From positions 2,519,712 to 2,583,711 of the forward strand of contig NZ_CP036268.1 in assembly GCF_007744515.1 (NCBI RefSeq): a stretch of DNA of 64,000 nt. Reading direction: 5' to 3'. This document shows positions 8,402 to 16,764 of this stretch, in pieces. Both the position numbers and the translations under genes were made by a program. This DNA comes from Stratiformator vulcanicus. GTDB taxonomy: Bacteria; Planctomycetota; Planctomycetia; Planctomycetales; Planctomycetaceae. The notes below the pieces were generated by a model. The model worked only from the letters and a program-made list of their open reading frames with translations, was not told where the DNA came from and searched no databases. Each line of letters opens with the position of its first letter. Position 1 is the first letter of the stretch.

Positions 8402-10056
8402 TGCGTTGCCAGCGAACTATCTACCTGACTCTGCTGTGTTGTTTATCTTTGACCGCCAGCCGACGTTCAATAGCGGCGGACGGGCCGTGGTTTGTGCAAC
8501 ATCTCCCGCAACACACCGCTGCCCTCATCGAGGTTAATCTTGCTTCTTTAATCGAATCCGGAGACCTCAATTCGCTTTTAGAGCAATCGGGGCTGCCGGA
8601 AAATAAGACGCTCAACTCTAAGAATGCGCGGTGGCAAGCACCTATCGCACGAGATTACTTCAAGAATCAGATTGCAAATCTACTGGCATCTGCAGAAGGG
8701 TCCGACATCGCCAACGTCGTGGTTGGCGTGACATGGAATGAACGGGAATTCGATCTTCGCCGGTTCGTCATTGTCCGAGTAATTGAAAAGTCAAAGAGCG
8801 CGAATCCGGCAAGTAATGCCGCTAAGCAGCTCAGTGTTCGTCAAGGCCTCGACGGCGTATTCGGATTCCCCAAAGATATGCTCGGGGCTTTTCTGCCTGA
8901 TCTGGAGCAGATCGCCACGTCAAAGACCGATAACGGAACAGTATATTATTTTGAAGACCCGTCGACACCGACGGGTGAGCGTGGGCCGAAAATTGTTTGG
9001 GACAAGAAGCTACCCACTCTCAAAGCTGAGCAGCTCTCTCAGTGCTTCACGGCTCTGGATGCAGTGCCGATTCGCGCCGGCTTCGTTGTGACTGCCGATC
9101 AGCAACGGGCTCTCCGCGAAATGCTTCCTGCATTTAACGGGTTATCGAATGCAATGGACGGGAAAACGGTAGCGAACGGATTTCAGGCGGCCTCATTCGG
9201 GTTACATCTGGCACCACTGCGGATCGACGTACTCGCACATGCGGAGTCGGGTCGTGCGGCTGATCAGTTCGCCGTCGCCCTCCAAGAAATGCACACCGCT
9301 GTTAAGAAACTCTTCCCGGAACAGTACGCGCTTCTCGTTGGGGATGACGGGCCGATTGAAGTCTCTCGTCCCGACGACACTGCTTTCACGCGGATCGCCT
9401 TACACCCATTACGGATGACGGCAGTCCGAGCGATGTTGCAAGAATTAAGCGCAAAAGATCTATATCGGCTTCGCAATCCCCACCTGAATCAACTCAAATT
9501 CATCGCGCTCGGGCTGCACAACTACTACGACAAATATAAGACTCTACCTCCGGCGGTCATTCGAACCCCGGACGGGACGCCGCTGTATAGCTGGCGGGTC
9601 GCGATCTTGCCTTTCCTGGACCAGCAGAAACTCTACGAAGATTTTCACCTTAATGAGCCGTGGAATAGCGAACACAACCTCAAGTTGCTTCCGCGTATGC
9701 CGGACGTCTATGCGGTCCCGCAAATCCCGCCAAAGCCGGGGGCGACCCCATTCCTCGCAGTCACGGGAAAAAACACAATGTTCGGTCAGCGAGACGGGGT
9801 AAAGTTCGAGGACGTGGAAGATGGTACGGCCAATACGATCGCCGTGGTCACGGTGGTACCGTCGGCAGTCGTACCGTGGACAAAGCCGGATGATTGGGAA
9901 TTTGATCCGCAGCTTCCGTTTCGAGATTTAATTACAAAGGAGCGTAGCGTCTTCTCAGCCGCATTCACCGACGGGTCTGCTCGCAAAATTACCGAAGATC
10001 AATACAAGCACCCAGAGAGGCTGTTCCTGATTAATGATGGAAATCTGTTGGAATAG
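8401..10056 (+). CDS. DUF1559-domain exported protein
   Basis: A 551-residue protein with an N-terminal signal peptide (hydrophobic TIYLTLLCCLSLTAS, then AADGPW). The C-terminal third carries the DUF1559 signature found almost only in planctomycetes: NQLKFIALGLHNYYDKYKTL, PDGTPLYSWRVAILPFLDQQ, then the Asp/Gly-rich FTDGSARKI end. Unlike most DUF1559 proteins it lacks the N-terminal prepilin methylation segment. The first ~350 residues are a separate region of unknown fold. It is the last gene of the four-gene ECF operon, and its ATG overlaps the previous stop. DUF1559 function is not established. Confidence 0.85.
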   Translation: MRCQRTIYLTLLCCLSLTASRRSIAADGPWFVQHLPQHTAALIEVNLASLIESGDLNSLLEQSGLPENKTLNSKNARWQAPIARDYFKNQIANLLASAEGSDIANVVVGVTWNEREFDLRRFVIVRVIEKSKSANPASNAAKQLSVRQGLDGVFGFPKDMLGAFLPDLEQIATSKTDNGTVYYFEDPSTPTGERGPKIVWDKKLPTLKAEQLSQCFTALDAVPIRAGFVVTADQQRALREMLPAFNGLSNAMDGKTVANGFQAASFGLHLAPLRIDVLAHAESGRAADQFAVALQEMHTAVKKLFPEQYALLVGDDGPIEVSRPDDTAFTRIALHPLRMTAVRAMLQELSAKDLYRLRNPHLNQLKFIALGLHNYYDKYKTLPPAVIRTPDGTPLYSWRVAILPFLDQQKLYEDFHLNEPWNSEHNLKLLPRMPDVYAVPQIPPKPGATPFLAVTGKNTMFGQRDGVKFEDVEDGTANTIAVVTVVPSAVVPWTKPDDWEFDPQLPFRDLITKERSVFSAAFTDGSARKITEDQYKHPERLFLINDGNLLE

Positions 10057-10205
10057 CAGATGTCTCCAGCTCGCTTCACCTCGTCAATGAGTGGCAGTGT
10101 TTTCTGGCCGAGCCAAATTTATCGGAACACTCGGGATCACTCTTGAAATAATTTCGCGCGAAGAGACGCATCAAAGAAACGAAGCGACCGACCTGCTTGA
10201 AGGTG

Positions 10206-10685
10206 CTATGCGTTTAATTGCCAGATTGTAAAGTTCAAGACGGCGGCAAAGCTGACCCACGCGAGGTACGGCATCATCAGCCAGCCGGCCATCATTGACC
10301 GCCCGAAGAAGGTCACTGCTGTTGCCAAGATCGTTGCCCATAGAACAATGATTTCGATAAATGCCCAGCCGGGCTGATGCATCCCGAAGAAAATCCAAGA
10401 CCACGCAACGTTTAAAAGAAGCTGAATCGCGAAGAGGGTGAGCTGGATCGCAGCGGACCGAAAACCTTTCGGCTTCCACACCAGCCACGCGGCGACCGCC
10501 ATCATCACAAAGAGCGTCGTCCAGACCGGGCCGAAAACGGAATTGGGCGGATTCCAAGAAGGTTTTTCGAGCGTCTGGTACCAGCCTGCGATCTCGGGGG
10601 TGGTTGCGATTGCACCGAGACTCCCCGCCCCAAGGCAGAGAAGAATGAAGAAGACAAGTCCTATCCAACGGACACTTTTCTTCAT
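10206..10685 (-). CDS. tspO: TspO/MBR family membrane protein
   Basis: A 159-residue integral membrane protein with five predicted helices, the TspO fold. Family signatures include the [15 protein letters not shown] loop after helix 1, the Trp-rich [20 protein letters not shown] region, and [19 protein letters not shown] at the end. TspO proteins bind porphyrins and cholesterol-like ligands and have been linked to tetrapyrrole and stress regulation; the ligand here is unknown. The gene stands alone, reading toward the DUF1559 gene. I see no co-transcribed partner. Confidence 0.93.
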   Translation of the reverse strand: MKKSVRWIGLVFFILLCLGAGSLGAIATTPEIAGWYQTLEKPSWNPPNSVFGPVWTTLFVMMAVAAWLVWKPKGFRSAAIQLTLFAIQLLLNVAWSWIFFGMHQPGWAFIEIIVLWATILATAVTFFGRSMMAGWLMMPYLAWVSFAAVLNFTIWQLNA

Positions 10686-10949
10686 GTGTTGAAACTTTCA
10701 CTACGTTTTTGATGGGCGACGAAGCTGAAAAGAAAAGAGGCTCTGAATTGGGGAGCAATCTCAACTAGCATGGGCGGTTAAGTTCATCGGCGAGCTAGAC
10801 CATTCAGCGGAAAACGATCTCGAGCGGACGAAGCCAGCTCAGTCATTTTCGAAAAAAGGTAAGGACAGGCGTGCATCACTTCACGTGAAGTGACGTATTG
10901 GGAAAACACTCTGACGGAATTAGTCGACGACAGCACGGAACTCGCAGGA

Positions 10950-12209
10950 TTAATTGTCGCCTTTATCCCAGCGAAAACTGCTTAATCCATTTAGTTCTCT
11001 GACGAAAACCTGATCCTTGTCAACCGCGACGTGGGCCCAGCATTGTTCGTCGCTGATCCTTCGCTCTTCAGCCAGCTCGAACTCTTGCGGGTTTGCTTTA
11101 ATCAAGAGCAGTACGCCACGTTCGTCGAGTGCCAGGATTTGGTCGCCCTGTGCGATCAGGCTGCAGTATTTGCCGAATGGCTGCGATGTCCATTCGCGCT
11201 CGCCGCTCCGCAAGTTAAAGCAGGTGAAACGCTGGTTTTGCAGATGCAGGTAGACATGGTCGCCGATCACCACGGGGCTCGACATATAACCCGCAACATT
11301 GCTGCTCCACGCCTCGGTCACGTCAAATTTGTCGTCGGCCGAATTGATGTTGAACAGCCATGATTTATTTCGATAGGAACTGGTAAAGAACGAGTCGCCA
11401 AATTGCTGAGGCGTGAGGATGTTCATCCCGCGATAACTCGGCACGTTTTGCTCCCAGAGCACTTTACCGTTATCCGGGTTGACGCCCGCCAGCTTTTGAC
11501 GCGTCTGCACGATCAACTGACGTTTGCCGCCGATCGTGCCGAAGGTCGGCGAAGAAAAGGCACTGTCGTATCGTCCCTCGCGATCTTCAAGTGTTTTCCA
11601 GACGATGTCACCGGTTGCCTTATCGACCTTAAGGAATGCGGCGCCGGCTTGAACGTAGAGGAATTGACCGTCGAGTAGAGGCGAACTTGCGAAACCGAAG
11701 GCGGGCAGGGGGGCGTCGAGCCGCTTCACGAAGTCTGCCTGCCATTGAATCTCGCCGGTCTTCGCGTCGAGTGAGACGAGTACGTCTCGCATTCCCGCCA
11801 CAAACAAGCTGTTTCCGTCAAACGCGGGTGTCGCTCGAATCCAACTCCCATTCGCCGCGGCGAAGAACGGGACCGTCATCGCGCCGGGCCATTGTGTGCG
11901 CCACAATTGCTCTCCGGACTTTCGGTCGAACGCATAGGCCACTTCATTTTCCCTGTTCTCCGTCGCGGTCGTAAAGACCGTCGTTCTTGAGAGCACCGGC
12001 CCGGAGTAGCTCGGCGGCAACTCTTTGCGCCACACCGGGGCGAGCGTGTCCTCTCCCAGCGATTGCGGCCATTTATTGCCCGCCACGATTCCGTCACGAT
12101 TGGACCCGCGCCATTGATTCCAGGTCGGTTTCTCTTCAGCACATGCCGAGGTCATCGACAGGGCGATTCCCAAGGCGACCGATAAAAAGTATTGAGGTTG
12201 ATTTTTCAT
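10950..12209 (-). CDS. Exported PQQ-like beta-propeller protein
   Basis: A protein of about 419 residues with an N-terminal signal (KNQPQYFLSVALGIALSMTSA, then CAEEKP) and a series of PQQ-type repeats: WNQWRGSNRDG, AYDRKSGEQLWRTQW, VSLDAKTGEIQWQADF, KVDKATGDIVWKTL, GVNPDNGKVLWEQN, CFNLRSGEREWTS. The A-x-D-x-x-T/S-G-x-x-x-W pattern defines each propeller blade. Many planctomycetes encode such proteins; the lack of dehydrogenase cofactor residues suggests a structural or binding role. The ATG at 12209 puts the signal peptide at the N-terminus; an in-frame ATG five codons upstream (12224) is equally possible. Confidence 0.86.
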   Translation of the reverse strand: MKNQPQYFLSVALGIALSMTSACAEEKPTWNQWRGSNRDGIVAGNKWPQSLGEDTLAPVWRKELPPSYSGPVLSRTTVFTTATENRENEVAYAFDRKSGEQLWRTQWPGAMTVPFFAAANGSWIRATPAFDGNSLFVAGMRDVLVSLDAKTGEIQWQADFVKRLDAPLPAFGFASSPLLDGQFLYVQAGAAFLKVDKATGDIVWKTLEDREGRYDSAFSSPTFGTIGGKRQLIVQTRQKLAGVNPDNGKVLWEQNVPSYRGMNILTPQQFGDSFFTSSYRNKSWLFNINSADDKFDVTEAWSSNVAGYMSSPVVIGDHVYLHLQNQRFTCFNLRSGEREWTSQPFGKYCSLIAQGDQILALDERGVLLLIKANPQEFELAEERRISDEQCWAHVAVDKDQVFVRELNGLSSFRWDKGDN

Positions 12210-12517
12210 GACAATCACCGACATGTTCGGTTAGGAGGAGGAATTATTCGCATTGAGTGCGTGCCCGAGTCAGTCAATGGTTCTACTCGACCGGGCCGAA
12301 ATGGCAATAGCGGCGCTTCCCGCGACAATACTTGTTGGGTGACATCGAATCCGAAGGGTGAGGCGGTCGCCGGGAACCGAGCGTCCATTGAGATTACCAG
12401 CGCTCCGAATCGCGCATCAGTCGAATCGCGCGGTTTAATCGCTCACACAGGAGACGGTCTTACTCAGGCTCCACTTCTTAGCGAAAGTGGATACCGAGTC
12501 GCTTCAGCGGCTCTTGA

Positions 12518-13420
12518 TTAATTTTCGAATTCCCGCTTGAGCTGTGCAAAGTCGTCCTCGAGGTCGGGCATCGCACCTTCGCTCGACGCCACGAGACCGC
12601 CGATTCGATTCGCAAATCGTCCGACCTTCTCAAGCGGCCAGTCGTGCAGCAAACCGTAGACGAGTCCTGCGGTGAAAGAGTCACCGGCTCCGACCGTATC
12701 AGCGACTTCGACCTGCTTGCTCGGTGCGCGGTGAATCTCGTCGCCGCGTGAGAGCAGGCAGCCTTCGCTTCCGAGCGTGATCGCGACGATCGCGTTCTGC
12801 GATTCGGCGAACGCTTTCGCGAAGGGTTCGATTTCGCGTTCCGCCATTCCGAGCATCTCGGCGACGTCCGGCACTTCGTCCTCGTTTAATTTCAGGACAT
12901 TGCAGAGCGTTGCCGAGGGCCGCATGACATCTGCCGAATTGTGCGGTGGGCGGAGATTGACATCGAACACCTTCAGGCAATTTTCGCTCCCCGCGTCGAG
13001 GCAGCGCTGGATCGTTTTTCGCGATTGCTCAGTGCGTTGAGCCAGCGAGCCGAAGCAGATCGCGTCCGCTTCTCGCATCAGTGCCAGCACGTCATCAGTC
13101 GCGTCGATGTAATCCCAGGCGACGTCTTCGTGGATCGAGTAGGCGGGGCCGGTATTAGCGTTGTGGACGGTGACGGTGCCGGTCGGATGAGTCTCATCCT
13201 GCTGCACGTATCGGCGTGAGAGGCTTTTGGTTTGAAGGTGATCCAGCAAGCCGTTGCCGCGCTCGTCACTTCCGACTCGGGACACAATCACGCCGCGCAG
13301 CCCGAGTTGATTGGCGTGGTAGGCGACGTTCGCCGGCGCGCCGCCGGGGCGTTCTCCGTCTTCGAAGATATCCCACAATAGCTCGCCAAGGCCGACCGCT
13401 ACAGGTTTAGACCTGTCCAT
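12518..13420 (-). CDS. PfkB-family carbohydrate kinase (fructokinase-like)
   Basis: A 300-residue ribokinase-family sugar kinase. The N-terminal signature is GLGELLWDIFEDGERPGGAP followed by ANVAYHANQLG (first PfkB motif); the C-terminal motif DTVGAGDSFTAGLVYG carries the catalytic Asp and anion hole. Gene order gives no clue to the substrate; resemblance suggests fructokinase. I chose the ATG at 13420 because the fold starts there; an in-frame start at 13465 adds 15 residues unlike the family. It is transcribed divergently from cutA. Confidence 0.88.
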   Translation of the reverse strand: MDRSKPVAVGLGELLWDIFEDGERPGGAPANVAYHANQLGLRGVIVSRVGSDERGNGLLDHLQTKSLSRRYVQQDETHPTGTVTVHNANTGPAYSIHEDVAWDYIDATDDVLALMREADAICFGSLAQRTEQSRKTIQRCLDAGSENCLKVFDVNLRPPHNSADVMRPSATLCNVLKLNEDEVPDVAEMLGMAEREIEPFAKAFAESQNAIVAITLGSEGCLLSRGDEIHRAPSKQVEVADTVGAGDSFTAGLVYGLLHDWPLEKVGRFANRIGGLVASSEGAMPDLEDDFAQLKREFEN

Positions 13421-13514
13421 AATCGTGTCCCATAAAGTGATGATGCCCGGTTGAGATTCGGCCAATGCGGACCGACAATCAACCCAACGTTCCTACAACA
13501 TGGGGGATACCGGG

Positions 13515-13832
13515 ATGCACCCGACACTGATCTATATGACCGCCGGGAGTCGCGATGAAGCTCTGCGCATCGGACGGACGCTGGTCGAAGAGCGACTGCT
13601 GGCATGCGCGAATGTCTTCGACGGAGTCACGAGCGTCTTTCGCTGGGAGGGCGAAGTTCAACACGAGGGCGAAGCGGTGCTGATCGGAAAGTCGACCGAG
13701 GAGTTGGTCGAGCCGCTAACGGCTCGCGTGAGAAAACTGCATAGTTACGATTGCCCTTGCGTGGTCGCTGTACCGATCCAAGGGGGCAATGCGGCGTTTC
13801 TTGAATGGGTTTCGAAAGAGACCGAAATTTGA
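13515..13832 (+). CDS. cutA: Divalent-cation tolerance protein CutA
   Basis: A roughly 105-residue CutA1 trimer-forming protein. Characteristic segments are the beta-alpha start with EALRIGRTLVEERLLACANV, the FRWEGEVQHEGEAVLIGKST core, and RVRKLHSYDCPCVVAVPIQGG, where HxYDxP is the family hallmark. CutA was named for copper tolerance in E. coli, but its biochemical role remains unsettled. The start is either this ATG, preceded by a GGGGGA stretch, or an in-frame ATG at 13500. The stop lies 6 bases from the convergent LOG-family gene. Confidence 0.93.
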   Translation: MHPTLIYMTAGSRDEALRIGRTLVEERLLACANVFDGVTSVFRWEGEVQHEGEAVLIGKSTEELVEPLTARVRKLHSYDCPCVVAVPIQGGNAAFLEWVSKETEI

Positions 13833-13838
13833 TGGCCG

Positions 13839-14420
13839 TCAGATTTTGTCGAGTGCTCTGAGATCTTCTTCGGCGATCGGGCGGAACTCCGTCACCGCAT
13901 CGAGCAGTTCTACCGGCTCATTGGCAACGAAGTAGAGACCGCGATAACGTCGTTTAATAAATCCCGATCGAAATTGATTGTTTAAGAATTCCAGCATCGG
14001 ATCGTAAAAGCCTGCGGTATTGAGAATTCCGATCGGCTTGTGATGGATGCGAAGCTGCGCCCAAGTGATCGTTTCGAATAGTTCTTCGAGCGTGCCAAAG
14101 CCTCCGGGCAGCGTAATGAAAGCGTCGGACAGTTCCGCCATCATCGCCTTACGCTGGTGCATGTCATGCACGATCCGCATATCCTCGACGCCGGGGTGCT
14201 TAATTTCTTCCTGCGAAAGAAATTCGGGAATGATCCCGATGACATGTCCCCCGGCCTCCAGACAGGCATCCGCGACGGCCCCCATCATGCCGACGCTCCC
14301 CCCGCCGAAGACCAGCGTGATGTCCCGCTCGGCGAGCAACCCACCGACGGTCTTGGCGGCTTCAATATATCGCGGGTCGTCGCCGGGGCGGGAGCCGCAG
14401 TAGACGCAGATGGACTTCAT
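13839..14420 (-). CDS. LOG-family (TIGR00730) Rossmann-fold nucleotide phosphoribohydrolase
   Basis: A 193-residue LOG-like protein. It shows the N-terminal [14 protein letters not shown], the nucleotide loop [16 protein letters not shown], and the diagnostic PGGFGTLEE with the upstream MHQRKAMM Arg. The family cleaves cytokinin riboside 5'-monophosphates or related nucleotides to base plus ribose-phosphate; in bacteria the true substrate is often unknown. Its ATG overlaps the stop of the upstream gene as ATGA, and that gene overlaps its own upstream neighbour the same way, so the three are one coupled unit. Confidence 0.9.
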   Translation of the reverse strand: MKSICVYCGSRPGDDPRYIEAAKTVGGLLAERDITLVFGGGSVGMMGAVADACLEAGGHVIGIIPEFLSQEEIKHPGVEDMRIVHDMHQRKAMMAELSDAFITLPGGFGTLEELFETITWAQLRIHHKPIGILNTAGFYDPMLEFLNNQFRSGFIKRRYRGLYFVANEPVELLDAVTEFRPIAEEDLRALDKI

Positions 14421-14938
14421 GCGAAACCGCTCTTCTTCGCTTTATCGAACCAGTCTCTTTTCGTAGCCAAAGCCGCCAAGAAGAGTGATCGGTCTGGGGA
14501 ATAGTCCCCGCGATTGAATCGCTCGATCGCTGCTTCAATACTTCCAATCATCTCGAAAGTGCTTTTCCGATCCAATCTTGCATTTCGATCGTAGTCGGCT
14601 ATGTGGCGGCGATCTTGGCTCTCGACGAATATATGACTGATCTCTCGAATCGCATCCCCAATGTGTGGCCGAGTACGTTGGCTCTTAGGTCGGTTTCGAA
14701 ATATCTCACAGACTCGTCGCATATCCGAATGTTGGTAACCTCGCGCAAAATAGTTTCGATATTCCCGTCTGTCGGGTTGGCTGCCTATTAAACCCCGACA
14801 AGACTCTTCAATGAGGAAATGAAATAAAGCACAATACGCCGCCGATTCCGCTCTACGAAGGTTTGCAGACTTCGGCCGACGTACATCGCACGAGGCAAGA
14901 GTATTTGCTTGTTCAAGTAAGTCGTGGTGAAGGCTCAT
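14417..14938 (-). CDS. HEPN-like helical protein, middle gene of a three-gene unit
   Basis: A 173-residue mainly helical protein. The N-terminal segment [20 protein letters not shown] resembles the helix of HEPN-type proteins that commonly reads LRRAxSxAYYALFHxLV. A canonical RxxxxH RNase motif is not evident, so any nuclease activity is open. There is no signal peptide. It overlaps the 111-aa gene upstream (ATGA at 14935-14938) and the LOG gene downstream (ATGA at 14417-14420). The tight coupling could mean a shared role, possibly nucleotide-linked, but this is inference. The HEPN assignment is tentative. Confidence 0.6.
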   Translation of the reverse strand: MSLHHDLLEQANTLASCDVRRPKSANLRRAESAAYCALFHFLIEESCRGLIGSQPDRREYRNYFARGYQHSDMRRVCEIFRNRPKSQRTRPHIGDAIREISHIFVESQDRRHIADYDRNARLDRKSTFEMIGSIEAAIERFNRGDYSPDRSLFLAALATKRDWFDKAKKSGFA

Positions 14939-15270
14939 TCGTCTTCAAGCGGTTGATCTTCTTCTCGATCGGAATAGAAAATCACATGAACTGAACCAGG
15001 CCAACCTTCGTCGTAGCAAAGATCGACTAGTTGCATTCGCAAATGGTTCGTGTCACTGCCTCTGTTCCTGATGTCGACGCCTTCCGGGATAAGATATCGG
15101 ATTTTAAGGAGATCATCGTGCGAGCCATTGTAAATCGCACCGACGATGGCGTCGTTAGGATTTACGAAGAAGTCTGCTGGGACATCAAACCTCTCTTTTC
15201 CAATACGATCGACGATCCGCTTATAAGCTTCTTCCATGTGTGCAATCGCGGAAGAATGATTGACCGACAT
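14935..15270 (-). CDS. Small hypothetical protein, first gene of the LOG unit
   Basis: A 111-residue soluble protein of no family that I recognise. Its N-terminal helix (MEEAYKRIVDRIGKERFDV) is followed by a short alpha/beta region (DAIVGAIYNGSHDDLLKIRY, then MQLVDLCYDEGWPGSVHVIF) and an acidic tail ([11 protein letters not shown]). It lacks the GSxxxG...DxD motif expected of the nucleotidyltransferase antitoxins that pair with HEPN toxins, so it is not a standard MNT. Its ATGA overlap with the HEPN-like gene indicates coupled translation. It starts 22 bases downstream of sat and may be read from the same transcript. Confidence 0.65.
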   Translation of the reverse strand: MSVNHSSAIAHMEEAYKRIVDRIGKERFDVPADFFVNPNDAIVGAIYNGSHDDLLKIRYLIPEGVDIRNRGSDTNHLRMQLVDLCYDEGWPGSVHVIFYSDREEDQPLEDE

Positions 15271-15292
15271 CTGTTCGCTCCTTATCGAACCC

Positions 15293-16549
15293 CTAATTCC
15301 CCATCGCCTCAGCCAGAATCTTACTTGTGCTTTCCCGCATAATCCGCGGGTCGACCATTTCGCCCTGTTGCAGCGTCGCGCGGACCTGCTTGCCGGAGAT
15401 GAAGACCGGTTTTTCGTCCGGGTGGCGTTCCATCAGGTCGACGCGGCCCATTGATTCATAGTAAGCGGCGAAGCCGACCTTGACCGGCTGAATTTTTAAA
15501 TCGCCGTTGAGGTTGTCGAAGATTTCGTGTGCATCGAAGTCGCCCCAGATGGCAGTTCCGTCAGCGTAGGGGGCGTCCGCGTGTTTGCGACCAATCACGA
15601 TGTGCGTGTAGCCGAAATTCTGGCGGTAGATCGCGTGCATCACCGCTTCCGTCGGCCCGCCGTAGAACATTTTAATATCGAGGCCGAGCAGCATCACGCG
15701 GTCGGGGACTCCGCCGCCGACTTTCGCCCACAGCTCCGGATCGCTGTCGCCTTCGCCCATCGCACGGTCGGCAATCAACTTTTCATAGGTCTCCATCCGA
15801 ATCTCGGCCGAGACGTCATCCCCTTTGGTTTCGCCGATGAGCGGGTTGAGAACTGCTCCGGCGTTCTTGCCGTCACGCAACAATTCTTCCAAGCCGTAGA
15901 CGAGCGCGTACTCGTGAGCGCGGTGCAACGGGTTTCGCGTTTGAAACGCGACGACCGCGTCATAGCCGTTGGCGTCGACAACCGCTCGGGTCTCTAAGGG
16001 TGAGAGCACGTACTCCCCGAATGCCGGGTTCTTGGGCTGCGGCAGCGCCTGCAGTTCGCCGCCGAGCAGATGCGTCATGGCCGCATCATTCTTTAGGACC
16101 ATGTCGGCCCCCGGGTGATCCGTCCGCTCGGTGCCGTAAACCGATTTCAGGTATTTCTCTTTGTCCCACTCAAACACGTCCGAAACGTCGAGCGTGCCGA
16201 CGATTTCTTCTTCGGAATTGATCAGCGCGACCTTCTCACCCGACTCGATCCGCCCGGCTAGTTCGGCCGTGACCGGCAGTGAAAGCGGGATCGTCCACGC
16301 GTAAAGCTCACCGTTCGATTCGATCACCGACTCGTCCAGCACGCGGTTGTAAACTGCCTCTCCCATCGGGCCCGTCAGGGGGCTGAGCGTCCCATCGGCA
16401 ATGCGATAGACCGTCGAAAGATCCGCCGCCGAAACTGGAACCTTCGTCAGGCCTTCGGCTTCCGACTTGAAGGCGTCGACCTTGTCGTCCGCGACGGTCC
16501 GGTTGATCAGTTCAGTCAGTCCGCCGTGCGGGGGGATCAGTGCGGCCAC
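15293..16549 (-). CDS. sat: Sulfate adenylyltransferase (ATP sulfurylase)
   Basis: A 418-residue single-chain ATP sulfurylase that makes adenosine 5'-phosphosulfate from ATP and sulfate. The PUA-like N-terminal domain leads into the catalytic domain with [11 protein letters not shown] (203-213), the HxxH-type ATP site. Other family segments are [23 protein letters not shown] and [15 protein letters not shown]. There is no C-terminal APS kinase domain. Neighbouring cysteine-pathway or cysND genes are absent, so assimilatory use is assumed rather than shown. No riboswitch-like leader was recognised in the 215 bases upstream. Confidence 0.95.
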   Translation of the reverse strand: MAALIPPHGGLTELINRTVADDKVDAFKSEAEGLTKVPVSAADLSTVYRIADGTLSPLTGPMGEAVYNRVLDESVIESNGELYAWTIPLSLPVTAELAGRIESGEKVALINSEEEIVGTLDVSDVFEWDKEKYLKSVYGTERTDHPGADMVLKNDAAMTHLLGGELQALPQPKNPAFGEYVLSPLETRAVVDANGYDAVVAFQTRNPLHRAHEYALVYGLEELLRDGKNAGAVLNPLIGETKGDDVSAEIRMETYEKLIADRAMGEGDSDPELWAKVGGGVPDRVMLLGLDIKMFYGGPTEAVMHAIYRQNFGYTHIVIGRKHADAPYADGTAIWGDFDAHEIFDNLNGDLKIQPVKVGFAAYYESMGRVDLMERHPDEKPVFISGKQVRATLQQGEMVDPRIMRESTSKILAEAMGN

Positions 16550-16764
16550 AGGTCATTCCTTTTCGAAAGCGCAAAACCGTGCGAAACAGTTGGTCAATTC
16601 CCAGCGCGGGAAGGTAGGCGACCGGGGGCGACGTTGCAAGGAAGGGGGCTGTCGCAGCGGAACCAATCGCTGAAGCAATGCGGCTGAATTCTTTTGACGC
16701 ACTGCACAGGCATCTGTACCTTTGGATTGCTTTACGAATCGGCAATTCCGACGGAGTGTGTTAG

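Noticed and set aside
12226-12310. AGGAGGAGG ribosome-like site near 12230
   Set aside because: The only nearby start gives a 16-codon frame with no supporting context, and the longer frame from 12192 begins upstream of the site.
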